Shown: positions 1 through 9,195, counted from the first letter of the stretch. The stretch is 64,000 bases of DNA from Microcaldota archaeon (GCA_021817565.1 JAKAUP010000003.1:124001-188000); one strand, 5' to 3'. Made by a program: numbers and translations. The notes: generated by a model from the sequence alone, not told the origin.

Positions 1-708
1 GATGGAAGCCGCAAACGTTATGTTTCCGTATACGTCTATCTTCTGTCCTTTCTTTATCGTTGCAATTTCGTGCAAAGCAAGATATGCCCATATTGTTCCT
101 GCTATGCCGAACGGGACGCTTACAAGAAATATGAGGTGCCAGTCAACCGATGCAAGCACTCCTCCCAGCAACAGCCCTGCAAGCCCTCCCCCAACTGCCG
201 CTATCTGATTGAAGCCCATAGCTTTCCCGCGTTCGTTTGATGGGAACGCGTCTGTGAGTATCGCTGTGCTGTTTGCTATGAGAAATGCGCCTCCAAGCCC
301 TTGGAACAGCCTAAGTATTATTATCGAGAATACCCCAATCGTTCCTGTTAACAGATAAGAAGAGGCATATAGGAGCACGGAGAAAACTGTAAAGATAAGA
401 AAGCCAAGATTGTAGAGCTTGACTCTTCCGAACATGTCAGAAAGCCTGCCTATGCTTACTACAGCTACAGAAGAGACGATAAGATAGCCGAGCAGTATCC
501 ATAGAAGTACGCCTATGTTTGATGAAACAATCGGGTTTACCCCAAGCCCTCTGAAAAGAGCCGGAAGCGATATTATGAGTATTGAGGAGTTAATGGCTGC
601 CATGAGCCCTCCGAGCGTTGTGTTTGAAAGGGCAATCCATTTGTACCGCTTGCCGTACTTTGCCTCTCTCTCCTGCTCTATTTTATCATAACCGGATAGC
701 ATGCCCAT
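1..708 (-). CDS. MFS drug-efflux-type transporter (N-terminal part, runs off left edge)
   Basis: Major facilitator superfamily permease, probably a proton-driven multidrug exporter in the cytoplasmic membrane. The 236 residues in the window cover the first half: a charged cytoplasmic start, then hydrophobic segments from about residue 25. MFS motif A is visible as GRLSDMFGR (residues 87-95), and a glycine-rich motif C-like helix (AAVGGGLAGLLLGG) follows the TDAFPSNERGKAMG loop. These fit the DHA2 (14-helix) family best. The start ATG lies only 7 nt after the stop of the upstream phosphoesterase gene, so the two are probably co-transcribed; a second ATG lies two codons later. Substrate cannot be told. 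Confidence 0.85.
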   Translation of the reverse strand, partial: MGMLSGYDKIEQEREAKYGKRYKWIALSNTTLGGLMAAINSSILIISLPALFRGLGVNPIVSSNIGVLLWILLGYLIVSSVAVVSIGRLSDMFGRVKLYNLGFLIFTVFSVLLYASSYLLTGTIGVFSIIILRLFQGLGGAFLIANSTAILTDAFPSNERGKAMGFNQIAAVGGGLAGLLLGGVLASVDWHLIFLVSVPFGIAGTIWAYLALHEIATIKKGQKIDVYGNITFAASI

Positions 709-715
709 GCCTGAA

Positions 716-3559
716 CTATGATCTTATCTTAAGGAGCTCGCTTTCTACTTTGATTTTCCTCAAGCTTGACTCAAACTCCTTTATGAGCGGGTCGTCGCTT
801 ACATATCCAACCTTCTTCAGGTGAGCCATGTGTATGAATGTGTCGGTTGATGCAAGCACCTTTTTCGGATCTTCCGGATCATATATAACGGAGAACATAG
901 AGAACCCGCGCAGCGATTCGCTTACCGGAATGCCTATTGTCTGCGCAAATCCTGAATCGCCCTGCATCTGCGCGCCTGTGAAGACAAGCTTGCCCCCCAC
1001 AATTGAGGCTTCATGTACGTGCCTGTCGCCGCCCACAGCCAAGCACCCTTCCATACCGAGACCCCCAACCACGCTCTCTGGCATCACTCTGTGCGAGAAA
1101 AGGACAGGAAGGTCTCCGACATTCACGTTACCGTGACCGTAATCCCCACCATAAACGCGCTTGACGTAACTGCGTTTCGTTTCTGGAACTGCCTGTTCTA
1201 TGTTTCCGAAGAGCATGCCCGACTCTGTTATATCCTTCCTTATATAACTCTTGTTTGGATGGTTTCCGTCAGTAACAACTACTGCTGCTGCATCCGACAG
1301 GAGCGGTTTGACAAGGCTCACGAATGCGTCCGCTTGCGCGTTCGTATTCTGCTTTGGCGTCTTGTAGTAGAGCCACGTAGTATATTTCTGGAGGGCTTCT
1401 TTATACTCCTTGCTTCCCTGAACCATGCCCTTCTGCGATATAAAGCTCTTGAACCTCTGGATGTTTGCTGGGTCGTTATCTATAAGCATCTCGTTCTTGT
1501 GATCCCTTAGGTTGCCCTCTATGTTGTCGCCCATGAGGCAGAGCACAAAGCCATCCCTTAATTTGTCCTTTATGTACGAGACTGAAGCGTCAAGAAGCAG
1601 CTCATTGGGGTACCCGATTCCAGGACTACCTACATGAACGTCAGTTATCACCACAAAGTCTCTCTTTGCGACTTCCCTCCTTGATCCTGATTGAGAGAGC
1701 TGCTCTGAGAAAAAGCCAAGCGCAGCCTGCAGACGGGTTTCTTCAGAACTGTACTCCCCTGCTCTTATTTTGGCGCCAAGCTTTCTCCTGAGGTCTGAAT
1801 TGGTTATCCCCAGTCCCTCCAGCAATGATCTTACCCGTCTCTTGTTTGTTATCTCGCTAGGAAGTTTGTTCTCGAGCTGTATCTTATCTTTTTTGTCAAG
1901 CGGTACTGATGTCTGCTCGTAAGTACCGGCACGCTCCACTATTTTAGCGAGAACTGTTGATTGATACTTCTTCTCGTTGTCTGCCATCCTTTTAAGTATC
2001 TCTTCGGAGAAGAACGTGTGCTTTACTTTATTATCCACTATTTCGAGTTCATCGAAACCTGATCCGAGCGTTCCCTTCCCTTTTGAAAGAATCTCTGTAA
2101 ACCAGGTCTTAAGGCGTGCGTTCCAAGCTTCGATTATTCTGTTTGAATCAACACATGGAGGGGAAGAGAGTTGGTAGCAGAATTCCGGGCTTTTGTCGTG
2201 TTTTGGCACATATGTGGAAACGCCCATATACGAACCGGATGTGATCATAAGGTCCGCATCTCTTCCGACAGTCCTAAGCGCCCATTCAAATGAGCCACTC
2301 CCCTTTTTGGGATCCTTCATGAATTGGTGCGAGGTATTTGAAGGCTTGTTGCTTACAAAAACCTTAAGCCCGTTTTTCTCTATAAGCGTTGACCTATCGG
2401 ATACGATGTTTATGTTTATTCTTCTTCCGAATACATCGCTTATCCTGCTGCGCACAATTTTCAGCGATAGTTCCTGTGTAAGTTTTGAGCGAGTAGGTGT
2501 TCCGGGTATGTTGTTTGTGAAACGATATCCCTGCTCAAGCCTCATGTCCTGCTTTATCTCTTCTCCAGCCTTTTCCTTAGTTATTATCTCGTTTGAGAGT
2601 TTGGTAAGCAGGTTCCCTATCTCTTTTGACTTTTTCTCCAGTCTCAACCTCGACTTCCTTGATTTGCCTTTTCCGCTCTCTATCTTTTCGATTATGCTAT
2701 CAAGCTCTGATTCATACTCTTTTGCAAGACTCAACGCGTCTTCCCTCCTGTACTTCGCTATTATTTTAAATAGATCGTCATCAAGGTAGCCGCCGAGCTT
2801 TTCTATCAGGTATTTCATATCCTTCCTTCCCTCTATTATCCACATCTTGACCAGTTCAGAATAGAGGTTTTGGATCTCGCCGGTGTCGTTTCTCTCGCTG
2901 GACTTCTGGCTCTCTTTCTCCTTGAGCTTTGATATGTCAGATTCAAGCTTCTTCAATGCCTGTGGCTTTCCTTTGGGATTCTTGAATTTGGAGAGCGCCT
3001 CTTCCTTCTGCTTAATCTGGAGCTGGAGGCTTTCGAGCTTCTTTTCAAGCTCTAATAGTACCTGTTTATACCTTTGGCGCATGATGAACAAGTGTTCTGG
3101 GTCATAGTTGTATGAGCTGTTGATTATCTCATACTCTCTATCTACGTTCATTAAGTCGCTGTGCCCCATCACATAAAGTATCTCTGTCTTGGCCTTCTTT
3201 TCCTTTATGAGATCGGTAATCCTGCTTAGATGAGGCTTCATCATCACTACGGATTCGTCTACATTCTCTACGTGATCTGTTATTATAAGACTGCGCTGCT
3301 TCGCCTGCTTTGATATGAATTTCGGCACTTCTGGAAGTACCTCGCCGTGGAAGATTATGACATCGGGTTCTGTGCCGTTTGATATTCTGTCCTTGAACAT
3401 CCTGTATATGCCGAGCAGGTTGTTCCTCCCAAAATACTTTGTGCCTCCACCGAGTTCCCCTATGGACCAGATCCTTGTTTCGTTGGCTGTAGTTTGATTG
3501 GATTCAGAATTAACATTCTCATGGTTTCTAAGACCCACTGGAACCTCTTTACCCCCCAT
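716..3559 (-). CDS. Giant metallophosphoesterase with embedded coiled coil and two phosphoesterase-like domains
   Basis: Calcineurin-like phosphoesterase of 947 residues, far larger than usual for the fold. The C-terminal domain (about 634-920) keeps the metal-binding set: TDVHVGS (Asp640, His642), LMGDNIEGN, DGNH (765-767), FSHR, and GDRHVHEA near 843-850. Its order resembles archaeal DP1 and Mre11 nucleases, but no OB fold or other DP1 feature is evident. The N-terminal part looks like a second, decayed copy: EPDVIIFHGEV (GD changed to GE) and YVMGHSDLMN (GNHD changed to GHSD). Between them lies a highly charged coiled coil, roughly 165-345. I infer a structural or nucleic-acid role for the N half and hydrolysis by the C half. 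The substrate (DNA, RNA or nucleotide) is unknown. A TATA-like stretch sits near 3600-3620. Confidence 0.75.
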   Translation of the reverse strand: MGGKEVPVGLRNHENVNSESNQTTANETRIWSIGELGGGTKYFGRNNLLGIYRMFKDRISNGTEPDVIIFHGEVLPEVPKFISKQAKQRSLIITDHVENVDESVVMMKPHLSRITDLIKEKKAKTEILYVMGHSDLMNVDREYEIINSSYNYDPEHLFIMRQRYKQVLLELEKKLESLQLQIKQKEEALSKFKNPKGKPQALKKLESDISKLKEKESQKSSERNDTGEIQNLYSELVKMWIIEGRKDMKYLIEKLGGYLDDDLFKIIAKYRREDALSLAKEYESELDSIIEKIESGKGKSRKSRLRLEKKSKEIGNLLTKLSNEIITKEKAGEEIKQDMRLEQGYRFTNNIPGTPTRSKLTQELSLKIVRSRISDVFGRRININIVSDRSTLIEKNGLKVFVSNKPSNTSHQFMKDPKKGSGSFEWALRTVGRDADLMITSGSYMGVSTYVPKHDKSPEFCYQLSSPPCVDSNRIIEAWNARLKTWFTEILSKGKGTLGSGFDELEIVDNKVKHTFFSEEILKRMADNEKKYQSTVLAKIVERAGTYEQTSVPLDKKDKIQLENKLPSEITNKRRVRSLLEGLGITNSDLRRKLGAKIRAGEYSSEETRLQAALGFFSEQLSQSGSRREVAKRDFVVITDVHVGSPGIGYPNELLLDASVSYIKDKLRDGFVLCLMGDNIEGNLRDHKNEMLIDNDPANIQRFKSFISQKGMVQGSKEYKEALQKYTTWLYYKTPKQNTNAQADAFVSLVKPLLSDAAAVVVTDGNHPNKSYIRKDITESGMLFGNIEQAVPETKRSYVKRVYGGDYGHGNVNVGDLPVLFSHRVMPESVVGGLGMEGCLAVGGDRHVHEASIVGGKLVFTGAQMQGDSGFAQTIGIPVSESLRGFSMFSVIYDPEDPKKVLASTDTFIHMAHLKKVGYVSDDPLIKEFESSLRKIKVESELLKIRS

Positions 3560-3651
3560 TAAATCAAGTCAGACCCCCCTTAGTCCGGATATCATTTAAC
3601 TATAAGATATATATTAATTTTCCAAAACCCAGTGCCGAAATTTGCCGGATT

Positions 3652-4944
3652 CTATCTATGGTAGCGACTTCCTTTTTCTATAGGCTTGCCGTACCTGTGC
3701 CCTCTGTAATCTCCGCCGTGGCGGTGGGTTTCGCCGTGGCGGTGGGTTTCGCCGTGGAAGCGCCCTGGTCTGCCGTGAGAGGAGTCCCTGAAGCCTCCTC
3801 TTCCGCCCATGTTTACCTGCACATCCGCATATTTCTTTGTATCAAGGTATACCTTTTCCATCCTTATCCTTGCCTCGAATTCTATATCTTTTACTATACC
3901 TACTTGGTCATTAGATATGATGGAGAATGCACGCCCCTCTTTCCCCATCCTGGCAGTCCTGCCTACCCTGTGGACATAGACATATGGACTGTCCGGGATG
4001 TCAAAATTGATTATGTCGGTTATACCGCTTATGTCAAGCCCCCTAGATGCCACGTTTGTAGCAATCATGAATTTCGCGCCCTGCTTGAACCTGCTTAATG
4101 ACTTGCTCCTGTGCGCCTGCGTAAGGCCCCCGTGTAGTAATATGGCATCATGCCCCTGCTCTATCAGGAAGGAGTGGAGAATGTCAGATTCCCTCTTTGT
4201 CTGTGCGAAGATGATTCCTTTCTGGGGCTTGTACTCGTCTATGTATGCCAAAAGCATGTGGAATTTCTGTATGCCGCGAGCTATGCCGTACATGTGCTTT
4301 ATGCTCTTGACTGTTATCTCGTCGCTGTCTCCTACTGATATCATCTGATGGTTCCTCATCTTCCTCTTTGACACCTCTATTATGTCCTTGGGCATGGTTG
4401 CTGAAAGCATGACTGTCTGCTTTGTCTCTGGTGTTTTGTCCATTATGTATTCAAGGTCTTCTATGAAACCCATATCTAGCATCACGTCAGCTTCGTCTAT
4501 CACAAGGTGTTCTACAGATGAGAGTTTGAGTGCGCCTCGTTCGATAAGGTCGATAACACGGCCCGGAGTGCCTACGACCAGTTCTGCTCCCCTTCTGAGA
4601 GCGTCGATCTGTATGTTTATAGATGCACCGCCGTAAACAGTAACAACCAGTCTTCTGTCCGTTATCCTTGAGGCGACTCCAGATATCTGGACTGCGAGCT
4701 CACGGGTCGGCGCGAGCACAAGTATGTGCGGCTGGACATGGGTGTGATGCTTTGCAGCCTGCTGAATCATAGGTACGAGGAACGCAATCGTCTTGCCCGT
4801 ACCTGTCTTGGCCCTGACAATAGCGTCCTTGCCAGTAAGTATTACAGGTATTGATTCACGCTGTACGTCAGTTGGTTCAACTACGTTCATCCTCTTCAAC
4901 GCATCCGCTATGTTCTTGCTAACTCCTAATTCTTCAAAACTCAA
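3652..4944 (-). CDS. DEAD-box ATP-dependent RNA helicase
   Basis: RNA helicase with the full motif set: PTDVQRESIP (Q motif), AKTGTGKT (45-52), PTREL, TPGR, DEAD (150-153), SAT (181-183), FAQTKRE, ATNVASRGLDI and HRVGRTARMG. It unwinds short RNA duplexes and remodels RNPs in the cytoplasm. The tail (from about 375) is Gly/Arg/His-rich with a repeated HGETHR unit encoded by an 18-bp tandem DNA repeat (about 3712-3765), like the RGG tails of bacterial and archaeal DEAD proteins that bind RNA nonspecifically. The start is TTG; no ATG lies between it and the conserved Q-motif region. No Shine-Dalgarno is seen, so it is probably leaderless. Confidence 0.93.
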   Translation of the reverse strand: MSFEELGVSKNIADALKRMNVVEPTDVQRESIPVILTGKDAIVRAKTGTGKTIAFLVPMIQQAAKHHTHVQPHILVLAPTRELAVQISGVASRITDRRLVVTVYGGASINIQIDALRRGAELVVGTPGRVIDLIERGALKLSSVEHLVIDEADVMLDMGFIEDLEYIMDKTPETKQTVMLSATMPKDIIEVSKRKMRNHQMISVGDSDEITVKSIKHMYGIARGIQKFHMLLAYIDEYKPQKGIIFAQTKRESDILHSFLIEQGHDAILLHGGLTQAHRSKSLSRFKQGAKFMIATNVASRGLDISGITDIINFDIPDSPYVYVHRVGRTARMGKEGRAFSIISNDQVGIVKDIEFEARIRMEKVYLDTKKYADVQVNMGGRGGFRDSSHGRPGRFHGETHRHGETHRHGGDYRGHRYGKPIEKGSRYHR

Positions 4945-5088
4945 TTTAACACCGTAGCAAAACGAGATTCTGCTTTCTGAACTATGGGATATAAGCTATA
5001 TAGACCTATTGGTTGGGCGCAGAAAGGGTTTTCATTGATTTTTCAGTTTGTTCCGCCCATTGGAATCGCTTTACCAAAATGCAGTTGA

Positions 5089-5160
5089 TGGGCCCGCGGA
5101 GAATCGGACTCCGGGTCTCCCGCGTGTGAAGCGGACGTCTTACCATTCGACTACGGGCCC
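5089..5160 (-). tRNA. tRNA-Val (anticodon CAC)
   Basis: On the minus strand the cloverleaf is complete: acceptor GGGCCCG pairs with CGGGCCC, discriminator A, D arm, anticodon stem TCCGC/GCGGG with loop TTCACAC (anticodon CAC, reads GUG), and T stem CGGAG/CTCCG with loop TCCGATT. CCA is not encoded and there is no intron. It lies between two divergently reading genes and faces the same way as the helicase. Confidence 0.93.
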
Positions 5161-5210
5161 CAGAATGAATCAATAAGCAAATATTTATTATGATACTGGT
5201 CAATCTTTTT

Positions 5211-5774
5211 ATGGAGAACGTATATTACACCGGTTCAGGTGACGATGGCCAAACATCCGTTGGAGGTAAACGGGTTGGAAAGGATGACCCCCTCATGGAC
5301 TGTATGGGAAATATAGATGAGCTCATAAGCACGCTTGGCGTATTGCGTTCTATCGTGAAGGAAAAAAATAAACGTATTTCTGGACACATATCAGAATTAC
5401 AGGATACTCTTTTTTCGATAAACTCAGAGATTGCAGCCTCGATTGACAGAAGATTCCTTCCGAAAAAGAGAGTATCCCAAACTGACCTATCGTATATCGA
5501 AGATATGATAAAAGAGATAGGAAATGGGATACCGAAGATGACTCAGTTTGTGCTGCCGGGTGGCAACACCGCCAGCGGATATGCGGATCTTTGCAGGGCG
5601 GTTTGCAGAAGAGCCGAACGCTCGTATGTATTCCTGTCCAAATCTGCTGTGATTGAGGACGGCCGCTTTTCCATAACAGAGCGTTATCTCAATAGGCTCT
5701 CGTCTTGCCTTTTTTGGATTGCAAGATATCTCTGCTTTTCTGAAGGAGAAGAAGAGTTGCATCCCACCGGTTAG
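5211..5774 (+). CDS. ATP:cob(I)alamin adenosyltransferase, PduO type
   Basis: Transfers the adenosyl group of ATP to reduced cobalamin to make coenzyme B12. The 187-residue protein has the PduO-type ATP site YTGSGDDGQTSVGGKRVGKD, then MGNIDELIS, and the second signature FVLPGG followed by ADLCRAVCRRAER. Length fits the family. I start at ATG 5211 rather than an in-frame upstream codon at 5190, because an A/T box (AAATATTTATTA, about 5179-5190) lies about 25 nt before 5211 and would make a leaderless message. No other cobalamin gene is nearby, so it may serve scavenged corrinoid. Its 3' end faces scpB with a 4-nt gap. Confidence 0.92.
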   Translation: MENVYYTGSGDDGQTSVGGKRVGKDDPLMDCMGNIDELISTLGVLRSIVKEKNKRISGHISELQDTLFSINSEIAASIDRRFLPKKRVSQTDLSYIEDMIKEIGNGIPKMTQFVLPGGNTASGYADLCRAVCRRAERSYVFLSKSAVIEDGRFSITERYLNRLSSCLFWIARYLCFSEGEEELHPTG

Positions 5775-5778
5775 AGGA

Positions 5779-6249
5779 TCAGCCAAGGCTGAAATACTCG
5801 AGGAATTTCTTTGTGGTTGTTATCCTCTTCGTTCTCCCCTCCTTTTGTGCTGCGATGAATTCCTTATCCGTAAGCTCTCTGATGTACTGATATGCGGAAT
5901 CGCCAAAGAGCTTTATCAGCCTGTTCTGCATTATTGGTTCGTTCTTGCTTATGTATGCCAATATCCTGAGTGCGCCTTTTGATATCTCTGGAGAATTGGT
6001 TAGGCTGCTCAGCCTGCTTGCGTATGGTTCGCGCAGCTCCATTACGTACTTCCCTGCTATCTCGCTCACTATTATGGGCGTGTCGCGTTCCCTGTATTCC
6101 TGTTCTATCTCCTTCAGTATCTTGCCGATTTGGCTCAGCGATACTATCCCGGTTAACCCGGATATCTCTTCTGCTCCTACTGCCTTACCCGATAGGAATA
6201 AGACCGCCTCAACCATCTTCTTGGCTGTAGCTTTGCTGTCGCCGTCCAT
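5779..6249 (-). CDS. scpB: Segregation and condensation protein B (ScpB)
   Basis: Partner of ScpA in the SMC-kleisin complex that compacts and segregates the chromosome. The 156-residue protein has two tandem winged-helix domains: the first around KKMVEAVLFLSGKAVGAEEI, the second around EISKGALRILAYISKNEPIMQ to the ELTDKEFI region. It is a little shorter than bacterial ScpB but typical for archaea. It lies 5 nt downstream of scpA on the same strand, the classic scpA-scpB pair. No smc gene is in the window. Confidence 0.9.
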   Translation of the reverse strand: MDGDSKATAKKMVEAVLFLSGKAVGAEEISGLTGIVSLSQIGKILKEIEQEYRERDTPIIVSEIAGKYVMELREPYASRLSSLTNSPEISKGALRILAYISKNEPIMQNRLIKLFGDSAYQYIRELTDKEFIAAQKEGRTKRITTTKKFLEYFSLG

Positions 6250-6254
6250 CGCAA

Positions 6255-6992
6255 TTACCCTGCGTTAAACTTTACTATAATCTCCCCGAAGAATGGTTCC
6301 TGCGATAGTGTTATCCTCCCATCCTTTTCTAGAAAGAGCATGGGTATGAAGAGATCAAACATTACAGAGTTTGTATCTAGCCCATCGCATACCTCACTGA
6401 ACAGCGCCATACCGTCGCGCCCTCTTTTGGAGTAGAGTTTCTCATATGTACCGTTTATCTTCTCGTTTATGTCCTCCGTGTCTATGTTTATCCTTATCTG
6501 CTCCGTCTGCCTGGAGGATATCTCTCTCCTTCCCTCAATCTTTACCGCCTCTTCCAGCGCATCCATCAACTCCTTCAGTGTTATCTTCCTGTATGGGAGA
6601 TGCCTCGACCTTGCAACAAGGTTCGGAATGTCGGGCCTTATCCTTTCTGTTACTGGCTCTTCCGCCTCCCCAAAACTTTCGGCATCGTCCTCGAACACGA
6701 TCATCGAATCGCTCTTTATGTGGAGCAGGTATGCTGAAGCGAATAATATGTTTGCCGGAACAGATAGGTCCATAAGACGCATCTTCCTTATGGTTGCCAT
6801 GTAATCAACCACTATCTTTCCTATGTCTATGTCCCAAGGATCAAGCTTGTTCGTCTCGACAAGTTTCAGTATTATCTCCTTCCATGTGCTACTTGATACG
6901 AGCTCTTCGATGTCAAGCCCGCTGCCGCTCATAGCCATCTCTTCGATACTCCTCTCTAAAAGCGCTACCTTTTCCATTTGAAGACCGGTCAT
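6255..6992 (-). CDS. scpA: Segregation and condensation protein A (ScpA kleisin)
   Basis: Kleisin subunit linking the SMC heads and binding ScpB. The N-terminal domain shows the family signature around TWKEIILKLVETNKLDPWDI, followed by VDYMATIRKMRLMDLSVPANILFASAYLLHIKS. The C-terminal winged helix (VMFDLFIPMLFLEKDGRITLSQE) binds the SMC head. The reading frame stays open up to 7064, but a TATA box (CTATAAATAT, minus strand, about 7011-7020) would lie inside that extension. ATG 6992 sits about 22 nt below the box and suits a leaderless start; ATG 6977 is an alternative. The promoter region is shared with divergent aspS. Confidence 0.9.
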   Translation of the reverse strand: MTGLQMEKVALLERSIEEMAMSGSGLDIEELVSSSTWKEIILKLVETNKLDPWDIDIGKIVVDYMATIRKMRLMDLSVPANILFASAYLLHIKSDSMIVFEDDAESFGEAEEPVTERIRPDIPNLVARSRHLPYRKITLKELMDALEEAVKIEGRREISSRQTEQIRINIDTEDINEKINGTYEKLYSKRGRDGMALFSEVCDGLDTNSVMFDLFIPMLFLEKDGRITLSQEPFFGEIIVKFNAG

Positions 6993-7004
6993 ACATAATT
7001 CAAC

Positions 7005-7022
7005 ATAAAAATATTTATAGTT
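7005..7022. promoter_or_regulatory. Shared A/T box of divergent scpA and aspS promoters
   Basis: AAAAATATTTATAG can serve as a TATA box in both directions. Starts at 6992 (minus) and 7063 (plus) are the first plausible ATGs on either side. For aspS an AGAGGA Shine-Dalgarno-like element (about 7050-7055) precedes the ATG, one of the few clear ribosome-binding sites in the window. Confidence 0.55.
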
Positions 7023-7062
7023 ACCCGAAGCAAAGTATGTGTTAAAACAGAGGAATGTGTTC

Positions 7063-8367
7063 ATGCGAAAACATATAAGTGAGATAGCAGGAATGGTCGG
7101 GAAGAGCGTAGAACTGAAGGGGTGGGTTCATAGGAAAAGAACAAGCGGCAAGATCATATTCATTGTTTTACGCGACCATACTGGCATAGTGCAGGCATCA
7201 TTCAAGAGCGAAAATCTGCCGGAGAAGGAATGGGAGGCGGCAGAGAATGTGGCTGTTGAATCAAGCATTGCAATAGAGGGGAAGGTTGTGAGCGACCCAA
7301 GGGCGCCGACCGGTTATGAGATATCCGGATCTTCGATAAAGCTGATATCAGCCTCTGAACCATATCCGATAACAGAGTATCAGAGCACAGAGCTTCTTCT
7401 TGACAAGAGGCACCTATGGCTGAGAAGTACAAGGATGACAAAAATAATGAAAGTGAGATCTGCCGTATTCAGGCACACGCGTTCATTTCTGGACAGGAAC
7501 GGATTTTTTGAGATAACCCCGCCATTGATAACCGCTTCCGCTGGAGAAAGCGGGGCTGATATGTTCACTGTAGACTATTTTGGAAAGGACGTTTACCTTA
7601 CAGAAAGCTCGCAACTGTACTCTGAGGCGATGATATACTCGCTAGAGAAGGTATATTCGTTTGCGCCCTCTTTCAGGGCGGAAAAGTCTAGAACCACAAA
7701 GCATCTGGCGGAGTACTGGCACCTTGAACCGGAGATGGCATACTTCGACCTGAACATGACTATGGAGCTGATTGAGAACTTGATCTCTAGCATAGCATCT
7801 GGGTTGATTGAGAATGAGGGAGAGTTGCTTGAGCAACTTGTGATTGACAAGAAAACGCTTTCTGTGGTAAAACCGCCATTCAAGCGTATAACATACGAGA
7901 AGGCGATAGAACTGCTCAACAAGAAGGGAAAGGAACTCTCTTGGGGAGATGATTTAGGGGTTGATGAGGAGAGGATGCTTACGCAGGACGAGAAGGTGCC
8001 AGTGTTTGTAACCCATTGGCCGAAAGAGATTAAGCCCTTTTACATGCCCATAAATCCTGAGGATGATAGAACAGTATTGTGCGCAGATCTGCAGGCGCCT
8101 GCCGGACATGGGGAGATAGTTGGGGGCAGCGAGCGCGTCTGGAAGTATGAGGATGCAATAAGAAGGTTCAGGGAGGTAGAGGCCATAAAGGGAGTAAAGT
8201 TCAATATGGACAATTACGCTTGGTACCTTGACCTTATGAGGTATGGGGGAGTGCCGCATGCAGGGTTTGGTATGGGCATGGAGAGGCTCATAAAGTGGAT
8301 GTTGAATCTGGATCATATACGCGATGCAATACCGTTCCCGAGGATGAGCAACAGGGTAAGTCCTTAG
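7063..8367 (+). CDS. aspS: Aspartyl-tRNA synthetase, archaeal type
   Basis: Class IIb synthetase charging tRNA with aspartate. It has an N-terminal OB-fold anticodon-binding domain (about 1-100, with LKGWVHRKRTSGKIIFIVLRD) and a catalytic core with motif 2 FRAEKSRTTKHLAEYWHLEPE and motif 3 GFGMGMERLIKWMLNL. At about 434 residues and without the bacterial GAD insertion it is the archaeal/eukaryal type, which is often non-discriminating and also charges tRNA-Asn. The window also holds an AsnRS-like asparagine synthetase, so how Asn-tRNA forms is open. Start chosen at ATG 7063 because GAGG lies 8-12 nt upstream; a GTG at 7039 is in frame. Confidence 0.95.
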   Translation: MRKHISEIAGMVGKSVELKGWVHRKRTSGKIIFIVLRDHTGIVQASFKSENLPEKEWEAAENVAVESSIAIEGKVVSDPRAPTGYEISGSSIKLISASEPYPITEYQSTELLLDKRHLWLRSTRMTKIMKVRSAVFRHTRSFLDRNGFFEITPPLITASAGESGADMFTVDYFGKDVYLTESSQLYSEAMIYSLEKVYSFAPSFRAEKSRTTKHLAEYWHLEPEMAYFDLNMTMELIENLISSIASGLIENEGELLEQLVIDKKTLSVVKPPFKRITYEKAIELLNKKGKELSWGDDLGVDEERMLTQDEKVPVFVTHWPKEIKPFYMPINPEDDRTVLCADLQAPAGHGEIVGGSERVWKYEDAIRRFREVEAIKGVKFNMDNYAWYLDLMRYGGVPHAGFGMGMERLIKWMLNLDHIRDAIPFPRMSNRVSP

Positions 8368-8371
8368 TCAG

Positions 8372-9145
8372 CTACTCGCTGAATTCTGATAGGAAGCTCC
8401 TTAGTATGGCCTTTGTTTCATCTACCGAGTTTACCTTTATTGATTCTACCCCGCACTGCATCACCGGATAGTCGTTCCCGCCCTCAAAGATTGCATCTCC
8501 GAGAAAAACCATCTCTTCCTTTTTATACCCGAGTACTTCGGTTATCTTCTTTATCCCGTAAGCCTTGTCTATCCCCTTCCTTGTTATATCTACAGAGCTT
8601 TTTCCGCCAAGCCGTATCTCGAATTCTGGAATCATCTCTTCGAGTTTTGCCTTGATTGCGAGTCTTTTCCTTGAGTCTGGATCCCACGCTTGTTTCGCTT
8701 CGGAAGGCGCTTGCTGCCCCACCCCAGAAAGGGTAATCTGAGTATCCCTATCTTCTATTATTGGACCGTAGACAACATCCGGCCTCTGATAGGTTCCATC
8801 GCTTATTACCATATCAAGAGCGTCAATTATCCTTTTCTTTTCTTCTTTTGTCAGTTTCTCTGAGTATGCCTGCTTCCATAGACCATTAGAAAATATATAC
8901 ATCTCGCTTCCGGAGGTGGGAAGCAGGTACAGACCTGAATCATTCTCAGAGCTTTCCATTCCTGGCATAAACTGTTTTTGGAGTTGGGTGTAGCTACCTC
9001 CAGTTATAACGGCAAATGAGATGTGTCTTAGTAAGGAACTTATTATCTTTCCCATATCCCTCCCCAATGGCATTTTGCTTTCCGCCAGGGTGCCGTCTAA
9101 GTCTGCGATTATTATTTTTTTGCTCTTTATGCTTTTGGAGTGCAT
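8372..9145 (-). CDS. Phosphomannomutase, eukaryotic PMM2-like (HAD superfamily)
   Basis: Interconverts mannose-6-P and mannose-1-P for GDP-mannose and glycan synthesis. HAD motif I is ADLDGTLAES (Asp nucleophile pair), then a type IIB cap and VFLGDAIFEGGNDYPV as motif IV. The segment ITLSGVGQQAPSEAKQAWDP matches the eukaryotic PMM family rather than generic HAD phosphatases, while most archaea use the unrelated alpha-phosphohexomutase type. Length 257 fits human PMM2 (246). A flippase at 34.6 kb and Asn-rich surface proteins suggest protein glycosylation uses the product (inference). It converges on aspS with a 4-nt gap. Confidence 0.87.
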   Translation of the reverse strand: MHSKSIKSKKIIIADLDGTLAESKMPLGRDMGKIISSLLRHISFAVITGGSYTQLQKQFMPGMESSENDSGLYLLPTSGSEMYIFSNGLWKQAYSEKLTKEEKKRIIDALDMVISDGTYQRPDVVYGPIIEDRDTQITLSGVGQQAPSEAKQAWDPDSRKRLAIKAKLEEMIPEFEIRLGGKSSVDITRKGIDKAYGIKKITEVLGYKKEEMVFLGDAIFEGGNDYPVMQCGVESIKVNSVDETKAILRSFLSEFSE

Positions 9146-9195
9146 AGATAAAATCCGCTTCGAATCTTTTTATACCTTTCTTAGCATTATGTTGT

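Noticed and set aside
716-3559. Reading the large phosphoesterase as DNA polymerase D small subunit (DP1)
   Set aside because: Metal motifs are similar, but the protein has no OB-fold region or DP1-specific blocks and carries a duplicated, coiled-coil-bearing N-terminal half.
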